DNA from: Streptomyces abikoensis | GTDB lineage: Bacteria > Actinomycetota > Actinomycetes > Streptomycetales > Streptomycetaceae | Reading direction: 5' to 3' | Assembly (NCBI RefSeq): GCF_014648775.1 | Contig: NZ_BMRT01000005.1 | Coordinates: 186,001 to 250,000 of the forward strand | DNA length: 64,000 nucleotides | Part shown: positions 13,429-24,913 of the stretch, piece after piece | Layout: every line of letters begins with the position of its first letter | Numbering within the stretch: position 1 is the stretch's first letter | Notes under the pieces: generated by a model | Databases searched by the model: none | What the model saw: only the letters and a program-made list of their open reading frames with translations | What the model was told of the DNA's origin: nothing | Position numbers and translations under genes: made by a program

Positions 13429-16338
13429 ATGGGCGATCACAGCAGTCCCCTCAACCCCACAGGGGAACTCCACGCTTCCCTCCGCGCATCCGTGCGCGGC
13501 GACGTCGACTTCACCGCCTCCGCCCGCGCCCTCACGACCATGGACGCCTCCAACTACCGCCGCGTTCCGCTCGGGACCGTCGCACCCCGCGACGCCGACG
13601 ACGTCGCCGCCGCGCTCGCCGTCTGCCGCGAGCACGGGGTGCCGGTGGTGGCGCGCGGCGGCGGGACGTCGGTCGCCGGGCAGGCGACCGGCGAGGGCGT
13701 GGTCCTCGACTTCACCCGGTACATGACCGACGTCGTACGGATCGACCCCGAGGCCCGCACCGCCGTCGTCCGGCCCGGCGTCGTCCTCGACACGCTCCGG
13801 ACGGCGGCCGGCGCGCACGGGCTGACCTTCGGGCCGGATCCGTCGACGCACGGCCGCTGCACCCTCGGCGGGATGATCGGCAACAACGCCTGCGGCGCCC
13901 ATTCGGTGGCCTGGGGCACCACGGCCGACAACGTCCTCTCCCTGGACGTGCTGACGTACGGCGGCGAACACGCCCGACTCGGCGCAGGCGGAGGGCTCGA
14001 CGGGCTCCCCGACCGCCTCGCGAGGGGCGTACGGGCCCTCGTGGACGGCCACTTGGCCCTCCTCCGCACCGGCTTCCCCTCCCCCACCCTCCCCCGCCGC
14101 ATCTCCGGTTACGCGCTCGACGCCCTGCTGCCCGAGCGCGGCACGGACCTCGTCCGGGCCTTCACCGGCACCGAGGGCACCCTCGGGCTGATCACCGAGG
14201 CGACCGTCCGGCTCGTCGCCGCCCCCGCCGCCCGCGCGCTGGTCGTGCTCGGCTACCCCGACGAGGGCGCGGCCGCCGACGCCGCGTCCACGCTCCTGCC
14301 GCACAAGCCCCTGACGGTCGAGGGCATGGCGGCCGACCTGGTCCCGGGCCCGGACCGGGGCGCGCTGCCGAAGGGCACGGCCTGGCTCTTCGTCGAGGTC
14401 GGCGGCGCCACGCCCGGCGAGGCTGCGGCCCGGGCGGAGGAACTCCGCCGCGCGGCCGCCGCCGACGGCGCGAGCGGCCACGCCGTGCTGACCGAACCGG
14501 CCGCCCAACGGACCCTGTGGCGCGTGCGCGAGGACGCGGCCGGCACCGCGACCCGGCTGCCCGACGGCGGCGAAGCCTGGCCGGGCTGGGAGGACTGCGC
14601 CGTTCCGCCGCAGCGCCTCGGCGCGTACCTGCGGGAGTTCCGGGCGCTGCTGGGCCGTCACGGGCTGCGCGGCGCGCCCTTCGGGCACTTCGGCGAGGGC
14701 TGTGTGCACATCCGCCTCGACGTCGACCTCCTGACCCCGGCGGGAGTGCGCCGCTACCGCGACTTCTCCCACGACATGGCGGACCTCGTCGTCGCCCACG
14801 GCGGCTCGCTCTCCGGCGAGCACGGCGACGGCCAGGCCCGGGCGGAACTGCTCCCCCGGATGTACGGGACGGACGCCGTCCGCCTCTTCGAGCGCTTCAA
14901 GGACCTCTGGGACCCGGCGGGCGGCCTCAACCCCGGCATGGTCGTCCGCCCCTACCCACTGGACCGGAACCTCCGCTTCGAGGTGCTGCCCAAGGGGCCG
15001 GTCCCCGTGGAGTTCGGCTATCCGGAGGACGGCGGGGACTTCACGGCGGCGGTCCGGCGATGCGTCGGGGTGGCCAAGTGCCGGGAGACGACGGCCGGTA
15101 CGGGTGTGATGTGCCCGTCCTACCGGGTCACCCGTGACGAGCGGCACTCCACCCGGGGCCGGGCCCGGCTGCTGCACGAGATGCTGGCGGGCGAGCTCGT
15201 CACGGACGGCTGGCGCTCGGAGGAGGTGCGCGAGGCCCTCGACCTGTGCCTGGCGTGCAAGGGCTGCCGCAGCGACTGCCCGGTGGGCGTGGACATGGCC
15301 ACGTACAAGGCCGAGTTCCTCCACCACCACTACGCGGGCCGGCTACGGCCCGCCGCCCACTACTCGATGGGCCGGCTGCCGGTCTGGCTCCGCGCGGCCG
15401 CCGCCGTACGGGCCGCGCCCGTGCTCAACGGCCTGGCGCGGGTACGGCCACTGGCGGCCGCCGCCAAGCGGCTGGGCGGCATCGCTCCGGAACGGGACAT
15501 CCCACCGCTCGCGGCGGAACCTTTCACCAGGTGGTGGCGGGGGCGGGAGCGAGAACGTCGTGACAGCGCCGATCCCAAGGGACACACCCCGCCCGATGCC
15601 GCGAACCGCGTGATCCTTTTCCCCGATACCTTCACCGACCACCTCTCCCCCGGCGTGGGCCGCGCCGCCGTCGCCGTCCTGGAGGACGCCGGGCTGCACG
15701 TCACCGTCCCGGCCGGGCCCGTTTGCTGCGGCCTGACCTGGCTGAGCACCGGCCAGCTCGACCGCGCCCGCGCCGTCATGCGCCGGACACTCGACACGCT
15801 CGACGACCCCGACACCCCCGCACCCGCCCCCCTCCTCGTCCTCGAACCGAGCTGCGCCGCCGCCCTCCGCACCGACCTCCCGGAGCTGCTTCCGGACGAT
15901 CCGCGCGCCGCGCGCCTCGCCGCGTCCGTACGGACCTTCGCGCAGGTCCTCGAAGAGCGCGCCCCGCACTGGGAGCCGCCCCGCGTCGGCCGGCCCGTCG
16001 CCGGGCAGACGCACTGCCACCAGCACGCCGTGCTCGGCGACGCGGCCGAGCGCCGCCTCCGCGAAAAAGCGGGCCTGCACGGCGACTTGAGTGGCGGATG
16101 CTGTGGCCTCGCCGGAGACTTCGGCTTCACGCGCGGCCACTACGACGTGTCCGTCGCCTGCGCCGAGGAACAGCTGCTCCCCGCCCTGCGCCGGGCGCCC
16201 GAGGGGGCGTACGTCCTCGCGGACGGGTTTTCCTGTCGTACACAGATTCGTCAACTCGCGGACACCCAAAGCCTCCATCTGGCCGAGGTGCTGGCCCGCC
16301 ACCTCCCCTCCCCGCCCTCGCCGACCGGCCGAAAATGA
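13429..16338 (+). CDS. FAD-linked oxidase fused to Fe-S/CCG domains (YdiJ/D-2-hydroxyacid dehydrogenase type)
   Basis: 969 residues. The N-terminal half is a VAO-type FAD domain (VVARGGGTSVAGQATGEGVV; HGRCTLGGMIGNNACGAHS; FTGTEGTLGLITEATVRL) with its substrate cap (FGHFGEGCVHIRLDVD; GGSLSGEHGDGQARAELLPRMYG). The C-terminal part has a classical cluster motif CLACKGCRSDCPVG near residue 608, a preceding Cys-containing segment (VAKCRETTAGTGVMCPSY), and two CCG-type motifs (GPVCCGLTW; SGGCCGLAGDFG). This architecture oxidises D-lactate, glycolate or D-2-hydroxyglutarate and passes electrons to quinone or another carrier. Full length for the YdiJ class. It lies before the carboxylase operon but is separated from it by a likely operator. 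Confidence 0.88.
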   Translation: MGDHSSPLNPTGELHASLRASVRGDVDFTASARALTTMDASNYRRVPLGTVAPRDADDVAAALAVCREHGVPVVARGGGTSVAGQATGEGVVLDFTRYMTDVVRIDPEARTAVVRPGVVLDTLRTAAGAHGLTFGPDPSTHGRCTLGGMIGNNACGAHSVAWGTTADNVLSLDVLTYGGEHARLGAGGGLDGLPDRLARGVRALVDGHLALLRTGFPSPTLPRRISGYALDALLPERGTDLVRAFTGTEGTLGLITEATVRLVAAPAARALVVLGYPDEGAAADAASTLLPHKPLTVEGMAADLVPGPDRGALPKGTAWLFVEVGGATPGEAAARAEELRRAAAADGASGHAVLTEPAAQRTLWRVREDAAGTATRLPDGGEAWPGWEDCAVPPQRLGAYLREFRALLGRHGLRGAPFGHFGEGCVHIRLDVDLLTPAGVRRYRDFSHDMADLVVAHGGSLSGEHGDGQARAELLPRMYGTDAVRLFERFKDLWDPAGGLNPGMVVRPYPLDRNLRFEVLPKGPVPVEFGYPEDGGDFTAAVRRCVGVAKCRETTAGTGVMCPSYRVTRDERHSTRGRARLLHEMLAGELVTDGWRSEEVREALDLCLACKGCRSDCPVGVDMATYKAEFLHHHYAGRLRPAAHYSMGRLPVWLRAAAAVRAAPVLNGLARVRPLAAAAKRLGGIAPERDIPPLAAEPFTRWWRGRERERRDSADPKGHTPPDAANRVILFPDTFTDHLSPGVGRAAVAVLEDAGLHVTVPAGPVCCGLTWLSTGQLDRARAVMRRTLDTLDDPDTPAPAPLLVLEPSCAAALRTDLPELLPDDPRAARLAASVRTFAQVLEERAPHWEPPRVGRPVAGQTHCHQHAVLGDAAERRLREKAGLHGDLSGGCCGLAGDFGFTRGHYDVSVACAEEQLLPALRRAPEGAYVLADGFSCRTQIRQLADTQSLHLAEVLARHLPSPPSPTGRK

Positions 16339-16339
16339 T

Positions 16340-16353
16340 GCAAGCACGCTTGC
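16340..16353. promoter_or_regulatory. GCAAGC-AC-GCTTGC operator before the carboxylase operon
   Basis: A perfect 6+6 inverted repeat with a 2-base centre, extended on the right so that AAGCA-CGCT-TGCTT (16342-16355) forms a second overlapping palindrome. It lies immediately after the oxidoreductase stop codon and about 35 bases before the AtuA-like start. The operon's last gene encodes a TetR protein, the natural candidate to bind here. Confidence 0.6.
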
Positions 16354-16386
16354 TTGTTTCCGGGCCCGCTGTCACCCTCCGGTGCC

Positions 16387-18159
16387 ATGCCCGAACCCGC
16401 TTCCGCCCCGGTGCTGCGTGTCGGCAACGCCTCCGGCTTCTACGGCGACCGTTTCGACGCCCTGCGCGAGATGCTCACCGGCGGCCCCCTGGACGTCCTG
16501 ACCGGCGACTACCTCGCCGAGCTGACCATGCTCATCCTCGGCCGGGACCGGCTGAAGGATCCCGGGACCGGCTACGCGCGCACGTTCCTCGGCCAGTTGG
16601 AGGAGGGTCTGGGGCTGGCCGCCGATCGCGGCGTGAAGATCGTCGCCAACGCGGGCGGCCTCAACCCCGCCGGGCTCGCCGAGCGGATCGCGGAGCTCGC
16701 CGACCGCGTCGGCGTGCCGGCGCGCATCGGCTACGTCACCGGTGACGACCTCCTGACGGACGGGGTCCCCGAGGCCCCCTGGGCCAAGGGCGCCCTCACC
16801 GCCAACGCCTACCTCGGCGGCGCGGGCATCGCCGAGTGCCTGCGGGCGGGCGCGGACATCGTGGTGACCGGCCGGGTGACGGACGCGGCGCTGGTCACCG
16901 GCCCGGCGATGGCCCACTTCGGCTGGACCGACGACGATCTCGACCCGCTCGCGGGCGCGGTCGTCGCCGGGCACATATTGGAGTGCGGCACGCAGGCGAC
17001 GGGCGGCAACTACTCCTTCTTCCAGGACGTCCTCGGCGAGCACACCCCGCCACGCCCCGGCTTCCCGCTCGCCGAGATCCACGCCGACGGCTCCGCCGTC
17101 ATCACCAAGCACCCGGGGACGGGCGGCGCGGTGACCGTCGGGACGGTCACCGCGCAGCTGCTGTACGAGACGGCGGGCGCCCGCTACCCCGGACCCGACG
17201 TGACCGCCCGGCTGGACACGGTCCGGCTCACCACGGACGGCCCGGACCGGGTGCGCGTCGACGGGGTGCGCGGCGAGTACCCGCCGCCCACGCTGAAGGT
17301 GGGCGTCACCCGCGCCGGGGGCCACCGTTACGAGGTCGCCTTCGTGCTGACCGGCCTGGACGTCGAGGCCAAGGCCCGGCTCGTCCGCGCGCAGCTCGAC
17401 GGGGTGCTCGCCGCCCACCACCCCGCCGAGGTCCGCTGGACCCTCGCCCGTACGGACCGCTCCGACGCGCCCGTCCAGGAGGAGGCGAGCGCGCTGCTGC
17501 GGCTGGTGGTGCGCGACCGCGACTCCGAGGCGATCCGGGCCGTCCGGGCGGCGTGCGTCGAGCTGGCCCTGGCCAGCTATCCCGGTTTCCACATCGCCGC
17601 GCCGCCCGGCAAGGGCACGCCGTACGGGGTGTTCGAGGCGGCGTACGTGCCGCCGGAGGCGGTCCGGCACGTGGCCGTGCTGCCGGACGGCGCCCGGGTG
17701 CCGGTCCTGCCGCCGCCGGCCCGGACCGGGGGCCGGGGCGCGGCCGTGGGCCGGCCGGCGGTGCTGCTGCCCGACCCGCTGCCCGCCGGGCCCACACGCC
17801 GGGCGCCCCTGGGGCTGATCGCGGGGGCGCGCAGCGGGGACAAGGGAGGCAGCGCGAACATCGGTGTGTGGGCGCGTGGCGAGGGTGCGTGGCGCTGGCT
17901 CGCGCACGAGCTGACCGTACCGAGGCTGCGGCAACTGCTGCCGGAGACGGCCGGGTTCGTCGTGGAGCGGCACGTGCTGCCCAACCTCCGGGCGCTGAAC
18001 TTCGTCGTGCACGGCCTGCTGGGCGAGGGCGTCGCCTCCCAGGCCCGCTTCGACCCGCAGGCCAAGGCCGTGGGCGAGTGGCTGCGCTCCCGGCACGTGG
18101 ACCTCCCCGAGGCGCTGCTGCGGGAGTTACGCGAGACACGAGGACTGGAGGAGCTGTGA
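16387..18159 (+). CDS. AtuA-like acyclic terpene utilisation protein (DUF1446)
   Basis: About 590 residues. The N-terminal 450 are DUF1446/AtuA: VLRVGNASGFYGDRF, VKIVANAGGLNPAGLAERI, TANAYLGGAGIAECLRAGADIVVTGRV, ILECGTQATGGNYSFF. The C-terminal 100 (LGLIAGARSGDKGGSANIGVW to VDLPEALLREL) are the small AtuA-associated domain often encoded separately. In Pseudomonas, atuA is needed for citronellol and geraniol degradation but its reaction is not established. The ATG at 16387 is chosen from homology; the ribosome site is weak. The stop codon overlaps the next start (GTGA), so the two genes are translationally coupled. Confidence 0.85.
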   Translation: MPEPASAPVLRVGNASGFYGDRFDALREMLTGGPLDVLTGDYLAELTMLILGRDRLKDPGTGYARTFLGQLEEGLGLAADRGVKIVANAGGLNPAGLAERIAELADRVGVPARIGYVTGDDLLTDGVPEAPWAKGALTANAYLGGAGIAECLRAGADIVVTGRVTDAALVTGPAMAHFGWTDDDLDPLAGAVVAGHILECGTQATGGNYSFFQDVLGEHTPPRPGFPLAEIHADGSAVITKHPGTGGAVTVGTVTAQLLYETAGARYPGPDVTARLDTVRLTTDGPDRVRVDGVRGEYPPPTLKVGVTRAGGHRYEVAFVLTGLDVEAKARLVRAQLDGVLAAHHPAEVRWTLARTDRSDAPVQEEASALLRLVVRDRDSEAIRAVRAACVELALASYPGFHIAAPPGKGTPYGVFEAAYVPPEAVRHVAVLPDGARVPVLPPPARTGGRGAAVGRPAVLLPDPLPAGPTRRAPLGLIAGARSGDKGGSANIGVWARGEGAWRWLAHELTVPRLRQLLPETAGFVVERHVLPNLRALNFVVHGLLGEGVASQARFDPQAKAVGEWLRSRHVDLPEALLRELRETRGLEEL

Positions 18160-19760
18160 CCGTCCTGCGCTCCGCCCTCGATCCGGCCTCCGCCGACCAC
18201 GCGGCCAACCGCGCCGCCATGCTGGCCAAGCTCGCCGAGGTCGAGGCCGAGCACGCCAAGGCCGTCGCGGGCGGCGGCGAGAAGTACACCGCCCGGCACC
18301 GCGCCCGCGGCAAGCTGCTCGCCCGCGAGCGCGTCGAGCTGCTGCTCGACCCCGACACCCCGTTCCTGGAGCTGTCGCCGCTGGCGGGCTGGGGCAGCGA
18401 CCACACCGTCGGCGCGTCACTCGTCACCGGCATCGGCGTGGTCGAGGGCGTCGAGTGCCTGATCACCGCCAACGACCCGACCGTGCGCGGCGGGGCCAGC
18501 AACCCCTGGACGCTCAAGAAGGCGCTGCGGGCCAACGAGATCGCCCGCGCCAACCGGCTGCCGGTGATCTCGCTGGTGGAGTCGGGCGGCGCGGACCTGA
18601 CCGGCCAGAAGGAGATCTTCATCCCGGGCGGCGCCCTCTTCCGCGACCTGACGAGGCTGTCGGCCGCCGGGATCCCCACGATCGCCGTCGTCTTCGGCAA
18701 CTCCACGGCGGGCGGCGCGTACGTCCCCGGCATGTCCGACCACGTGATCATGGTGAAGGAGCAGGCCAAGGTCTTCCTGGGCGGCCCGCCGCTGGTGCGG
18801 ATGGCCACGGGCGAGGAGAGCGACGACGAGTCGCTGGGCGGCGCCGCGATGCACGCCCGGACGTCCGGGCTCGCGGACCACTTCGCCGTCGACGAGCGGG
18901 ACGCGCTGCGCCAGGCCCGCCGGATCGTCGCCCGCCTCAACCGGCGCAAGGCCCACCCCGCCCCGCCGCCGTCCTCCGTCGCGCCCCCGCTGTACGACGA
19001 GGAGGAGCTGCTCGGCGTCGTACCGGACGACCTCCGGATCCCGTTCGACCCGCGCGAGGTCGTCGCGCGGATCGTGGACGGCTCGGACTTCGACGAGTTC
19101 AAACCGCTCTACGGGCCGAGCCTGGTGACCGGCTGGGCGCGGCTGCACGGCTATCCCGTCGGCGTCCTCGCCAACGCCCAGGGGGTGCTCTTCAGCGCGG
19201 AGTCGCAGAAGGCCGCGCAGTTCATCCAGCTCGCCAACCAGCGCGACATCCCGCTGGTCTTCCTCCACAACACCACGGGCTACATGGTCGGCCGGGCCTA
19301 CGAGCAGGGCGGCATCATCAAGCACGGCGCGATGATGATCAACGCGGTGGCCAACTCCCGGGTCCCCCACCTGTCCGTCCTCATGGGCGCCTCCTACGGC
19401 GCCGGGCACTACGGGATGTGCGGCCGGGCCTACGACCCGCGCTTCCTCTTCGCCTGGCCGAGCGCGAAGTCCGCCGTGATGGGGCCGCAGCAGCTCGCGG
19501 GGGTCCTGTCGATCGTCGCCCGCGCGTCGGCGGCGGCGAAGGGCACGCCGTACGACGAGGACGCGGACGTGGCGCTGCGCGCGATGGTCGAGGAGCGGAT
19601 CGAGGCGGAGTCGCTGCCGCTGTTCCTGTCCGGGCGGCTGTACGACGACGGCGTCATCGACCCGCGTGACACGCGGACCGTGCTGGGCATCTGTCTGTCG
19701 GCCGCGCACGGCGCCCCGGTGGAGGGCGCGCGGGGCGGCTTCGGCGTCTTCCGGATGTGA
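18156..19760 (+). CDS. Acyl-CoA carboxylase, carboxyltransferase (beta) subunit
   Basis: 534 residues of the methylcrotonyl/geranyl-CoA carboxylase beta family (MccB/AtuC/LiuB). It transfers CO2 from biotin to the acyl-CoA gamma carbon. Seen: N-lobe RHRARGKLLARERVELLLDPDTPFLEL, the first oxyanion region VESGGADL and VFGNSTAGGAYVPGMSD, GPPLVRMATGEESDDESLGGAAMHA, and the C-lobe FLHNTTGYMVGRAYEQGGIIKHGA with SYGAGHYGMCGRAYDPRFLFAWPSAK. GTG 18156 overlaps the previous stop and follows GGAGGAG. Which acyl-CoA it accepts cannot be read from sequence. Its 3' end is followed by four degenerate 9-base repeats each ending in TGA. Confidence 0.93.
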   Translation: MTVLRSALDPASADHAANRAAMLAKLAEVEAEHAKAVAGGGEKYTARHRARGKLLARERVELLLDPDTPFLELSPLAGWGSDHTVGASLVTGIGVVEGVECLITANDPTVRGGASNPWTLKKALRANEIARANRLPVISLVESGGADLTGQKEIFIPGGALFRDLTRLSAAGIPTIAVVFGNSTAGGAYVPGMSDHVIMVKEQAKVFLGGPPLVRMATGEESDDESLGGAAMHARTSGLADHFAVDERDALRQARRIVARLNRRKAHPAPPPSSVAPPLYDEEELLGVVPDDLRIPFDPREVVARIVDGSDFDEFKPLYGPSLVTGWARLHGYPVGVLANAQGVLFSAESQKAAQFIQLANQRDIPLVFLHNTTGYMVGRAYEQGGIIKHGAMMINAVANSRVPHLSVLMGASYGAGHYGMCGRAYDPRFLFAWPSAKSAVMGPQQLAGVLSIVARASAAAKGTPYDEDADVALRAMVEERIEAESLPLFLSGRLYDDGVIDPRDTRTVLGICLSAAHGAPVEGARGGFGVFRM

Positions 19761-19787
19761 CGGATGTGACTGATATGACGGCTGTGA
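19752..19787. repeat. Four degenerate 9-base repeats at a stop codon
   Basis: CGGATGTGA, CGGATGTGA, CTGATATGA and CGGCTGTGA follow each other. The first contains the stop codon of the carboxyltransferase (19758-19760), so repeat expansion has placed three further TGA triplets between it and the next gene, in the same frame. Confidence 0.85.
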
Positions 19788-19794
19788 GGTCCGA

Positions 19795-21710
<1,916 letters not shown>

Positions 21711-21714
<4 letters not shown>

Positions 21715-22871
21715 GCACGCTCATCGAAACTCCCGAACAGCGCGCCCTCCGCACCGCCGTGGCCGCCCTCGGCGCCCGCTACGGCCGCGCGTACTTCGCC
21801 GCGTCCGTACGCGACGGCAAACACACCGACGAGCTGTGGGCGGAGGCCGGCAAGCTCGGCTACCTCGGCGTGAACCTCCCGGAGGAGTACGGCGGCGGGG
21901 GCGGCGGCATCACCGAACTCACCGTCGTGCTGGAGGAACTGGGCGCAGCGGGCTGTCCGCTGCTCCTGCTGGTCGTCTCCCCCGCCATCTGCGGCACGGT
22001 GATCGCCCGCTTCGGCACGGACGCGCAGAAGCGCGCGTGGCTGCCGGGCCTCGCGGCCGGCACCACGAGGATGGCCTTCGGGATCACCGAGCCGGACGCC
22101 GGCTCCAACTCCCACCGGCTGACCACCACAGCCCGCCGCGACGGCGGCGACTGGCTGCTCACCGGCCGGAAGGTGTTCATCTCCGGCGTGGACGTCGCCG
22201 ACGCGACGCTGATCGTCGGGCGGACGGAGGACGCGCGGACGGGCCGGCTCAAGCCGTGCCTGTTCATCGTCGACCGTGACGCGCCCGGCTTCACCCGCCG
22301 CCCGATCCCCATGGACATCGCCTCACCGGAGAAGCAGTTCGAGCTCGTCCTCGACGAGGTCCGGCTGCCGGCGGACGCGCTCGTCGGCGACGAGGACGCG
22401 GGCCTGCTCCAGCTCTTCGCCGGGCTCAACCCGGAGCGCGTCATGACGGCGGCGTTCGCGATCGGGATGGGCCGGTACGCGATCACGCGGGCCGTCGAGT
22501 ACGCCCGCGACCGCCGGGTGTGGGACGAACCGATCGGCGCCCACCAGGCCGTGGCCCACCCGCTCGCGCGCTCGCACATCGAGATCGAGCTGGCCCGGCT
22601 GATGATGTACAAGGCGGCGCACCTCTACGACGCCGGGGACGACGAGGGCGCGGGCGAGGCGGCCAACATGGCGAAGTACGCGGCCGCCGAGGCGGCGGTC
22701 CGGGCCGTCGACCAGGCGGTGCACACCCTCGGCGGCAACGGTCTCAGCTCGGAGTTCGGGCTGGCCTCGCTGATCACGGCGGCGCGGGTGGCACGTGTGG
22801 CGCCGGTGAGCCGGGAGATGATCCTGAACTATGTGTCGCACCGGACGCTGGGTCTGCCCAAGTCCTACTGA
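21711..22871 (+). CDS. Acyl-CoA dehydrogenase
   Basis: 386 residues, full length for the FAD-dependent family that makes enoyl-CoA from acyl-CoA. Seen: GYLGVNLPEEYGGGGGG, FGITEPDAGSNSHRLTT (flavin and substrate contacts), RKVFISGVDVADATLIVGRT, and VHTLGGNGLSSEFGLASL near the C-terminus. Where medium-chain enzymes have the catalytic Glu in YEGTSE, this protein reads APVSREMILNYV, as I recall for some actinobacterial FadE-type enzymes, so the base lies elsewhere. In the operon it could be the citronellyl-CoA (AtuD) or isovaleryl-CoA type step. Coupled by a 4-base ATGA overlap with the alpha subunit. Confidence 0.9.
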
Positions 22872-22882
22872 AAGGAGCCCTC

Positions 22883-23653
22883 ATGCCGGTCCATAGCTCG
22901 GTCCACGACGCGTACGAGCGGGGCGTCACCACCCTGACCCTCGACTCCCCGCACAACCGCAACGCCCTCTCCACCCGCCTGGTGACCGAGTTACGGGAGG
23001 GGCTGGCGCGGGCGGCGGACGACGCGCGCACCCGGGCGGTGGTGCTCACCCACACGGGCGGCACGTTCTGCTCGGGCGCCGACCTCACCGAACCGGCCCC
23101 GACGGGCCCGGAGGCGCTCGTCGGCCTGCTGCGTACGGTCGTGGAACTGCCCAAGCCGGTGGTGACGGTGGTACGCGGGCATGTACGGGCGGGGGGCCTG
23201 GGGCTGGTGGGGGCGTGCGACATCGCGTTGGCGGACGAAACCTCGACGTTCGCGTTCACGGAGTCGAGGATCGGGCTGGCACCCGCGGTCATCTCCCTGC
23301 CGTTGCTGCCCCGCCTGGACCCGAGGGCGGCGAGCCGCTACTACCTGACGGGCGAGCGCTTCGGCGCGGCGGAGGCGGCGCGGATCGGCCTGATCACGGC
23401 GGTGACGTCCGCCCCGACCGATGCCACCGATGCCACTGACAAGACCCTGGAATCGATCCTCGACGGCCTCCGCCGGGCCTCCCCCCAGGGCCTGGCGGAG
23501 TCGAAACGCCTGGTCACGGCGGAGGTCCTACGGGCCTTCGACCGAGACGCGGCCGAGCTGGCGGAGCGGTCGGCGCGGCTGTTCGCCTCGGCGGAGGCGC
23601 GGGAGGGCATGGCGGCGTTCCTGGAGAAGCGGGATCCCGCATGGGCACGTTGA
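22883..23653 (+). CDS. Enoyl-CoA hydratase (methylglutaconyl/isohexenylglutaconyl type)
   Basis: 256 residues of the crotonase family. The oxyanion loops are TFCSGADLTEP and GHVRAGGLGLVGACDIALAD, and the second catalytic Glu is in FAFTESRIGLAPAVISLPLL. The first crotonase Glu is replaced by Leu in GGLGLVGACD, a pattern I associate with LiuC/AtuE-like hydratases, which would suit the product of the neighbouring carboxylase. ATG 22883 follows AAAGGAG. A DATDATD repeat lies near residue 178. It overlaps the TetR gene by 13 bases. Confidence 0.88.
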   Translation: MPVHSSVHDAYERGVTTLTLDSPHNRNALSTRLVTELREGLARAADDARTRAVVLTHTGGTFCSGADLTEPAPTGPEALVGLLRTVVELPKPVVTVVRGHVRAGGLGLVGACDIALADETSTFAFTESRIGLAPAVISLPLLPRLDPRAASRYYLTGERFGAAEAARIGLITAVTSAPTDATDATDKTLESILDGLRRASPQGLAESKRLVTAEVLRAFDRDAAELAERSARLFASAEAREGMAAFLEKRDPAWAR

Positions 23654-24315
23654 CGGACCGCACGCAGGAGCCCACCATCCCCAGCACCCCCAATACCCCC
23701 GCCACCCCCAACCTCCCCAAGCAGGACCGCAGCCGGGCCACCCGCCGCCGCCTCCTGGAGGCCGCCGTCGCGTGCCTGGCCGAGCACGGCTGGGCGGGCT
23801 CGACGGTCGCGGTCGTCGCCGAGCGCGCGGGGGTGTCGCGAGGGGCGGCCCAGCACCACTTCCCCACCCGCGAGGACCTGTTCACGGCGGCGGTGGAGCA
23901 CGTGGCGGAGGAGCGGTCGGCGGCGCTGCGGGGGCTGCTGTCCGCCACCCGCCCGGTCGTGGGCCCGGCCCGTACGTACGCCGTGGTCGAGGGCATCGCG
24001 GACCTCTGCACCGGCCCGCTCTTCCGCGCCGCCCTCCAGCTGTGGGTGGCGGCGGCGAACGAGGAGCCGCTCCGGAGCCGGGTGGTGGACCTGGAGGTGC
24101 GGGTGGGACGGGAGGTGCACCGGATGGCCGTGGAACTGCTGGGCGCGGACGAGAGCGTCCCGGGAGTACGGGAGACCGTCCAGGGCTTCCTCGACATGGC
24201 GCGCGGCCTCGGCCTGGCCAACCTCCTCACGGACGACAGCGCCCGCCGCGAACGCGTGGTGGCCCACTGGGCCGCCCTCCTCGACGACGTCCTCCGCCCA
24301 CGCGGGCGCGGCTGA
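23641..24315 (+). CDS. TetR-family regulator of the carboxylase operon
   Basis: 224 residues. A Pro/Thr-rich N-terminal extension of about 28 residues (TIPSTPNTPATPNLP, coded by CCCC-rich repeats) precedes the HTH (RRRLLEAAVACLAEHGWAGSTVAVVAERAGVSRGAAQHHF). The C-terminal ligand domain is undistinguished. It overlaps the end of the hydratase gene, so it is co-transcribed as the last gene of the operon and probably autoregulated through the palindrome at 16340-16353. The likely inducer is an acyl-CoA intermediate; this is inference from context. Confidence 0.86.
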   Translation: MGTLTDRTQEPTIPSTPNTPATPNLPKQDRSRATRRRLLEAAVACLAEHGWAGSTVAVVAERAGVSRGAAQHHFPTREDLFTAAVEHVAEERSAALRGLLSATRPVVGPARTYAVVEGIADLCTGPLFRAALQLWVAAANEEPLRSRVVDLEVRVGREVHRMAVELLGADESVPGVRETVQGFLDMARGLGLANLLTDDSARRERVVAHWAALLDDVLRPRGRG

Positions 24316-24450
24316 AGCCCACCAGCGCGTTTCGACCACGACCGAATGCGGGGGCGCGCCCCCCGCCCCCTGTGGAGACTCGTTTCCGTGCCCGTCGCAG
24401 GAGCGGCGGGCGTGAACCAGGGATTCAGGATGCACAAGGGGGAATCTCGC

Positions 24451-24843
24451 ATGGCACTTCGTGAGACCGGCAAGCGCAAGCTGTTCCGCCGGGCGGCGGC
24501 CGTGGCGGCCGCGACCGCCACGACGGCCCTGATGGCGGCGGGCACGGCGGAGGCCAAGCCCGCGGACGGGCCGTGGGCCAACTGTCCGTGGGGCGCGGTC
24601 TGCGTGTACCCGCAGGACCAGAACCCGGCCGTCAGCCCGTCGCTCGTGTTCGAGAGCTACGGGCCCCACAACCTGAGCAACCAGTACGGCAACCACTGGG
24701 TCCTCAACAACCAGTACGGCGGCGCCTACGCGCGCGCCTGCACCGGCTACAACGGCGGCGGATCCTGCACGGACATCGCCCCGCAGAACGGCCTCTACCT
24801 CAACCTGACGCCGATCAACTCGATCGTGCTGGTGCGCCCGTGA
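24451..24843 (+). CDS. Secreted peptidase inhibitor, family I36
   Basis: 130 residues. Residues 1-40 are a long signal peptide with a basic start (MALRETGKRKLFRR) and hydrophobic core, cleaved near AEA-KPADG. The mature 90-residue domain has the I36 (SMPI-like) pattern: four cysteines in two pairs (ANCPWGAVCVYP; RACTGYNGGGSCTDI) and NQYGNHWVLNNQYGGA. Such Streptomyces proteins inhibit metallo- or serine proteases outside the cell. ATG 24451 with AAGGGGGAA at 8 bases is favoured over the open frame further upstream. Confidence 0.85.
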   Translation: MALRETGKRKLFRRAAAVAAATATTALMAAGTAEAKPADGPWANCPWGAVCVYPQDQNPAVSPSLVFESYGPHNLSNQYGNHWVLNNQYGGAYARACTGYNGGGSCTDIAPQNGLYLNLTPINSIVLVRP

Positions 24844-24913
24844 GGCGACAGCAGCGCCTCGAATCCCCTCCGTGCCTGAGAACCGGAGGGGAACGGAGCC
24901 GCCGCGTCTGACA

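Noticed and set aside
13300..15330. A 676-codon minus-strand frame across the FAD/Fe-S gene
   Set aside because: Composition is that of an antisense high-GC frame and the + strand has clear FAD and Fe-S motifs.
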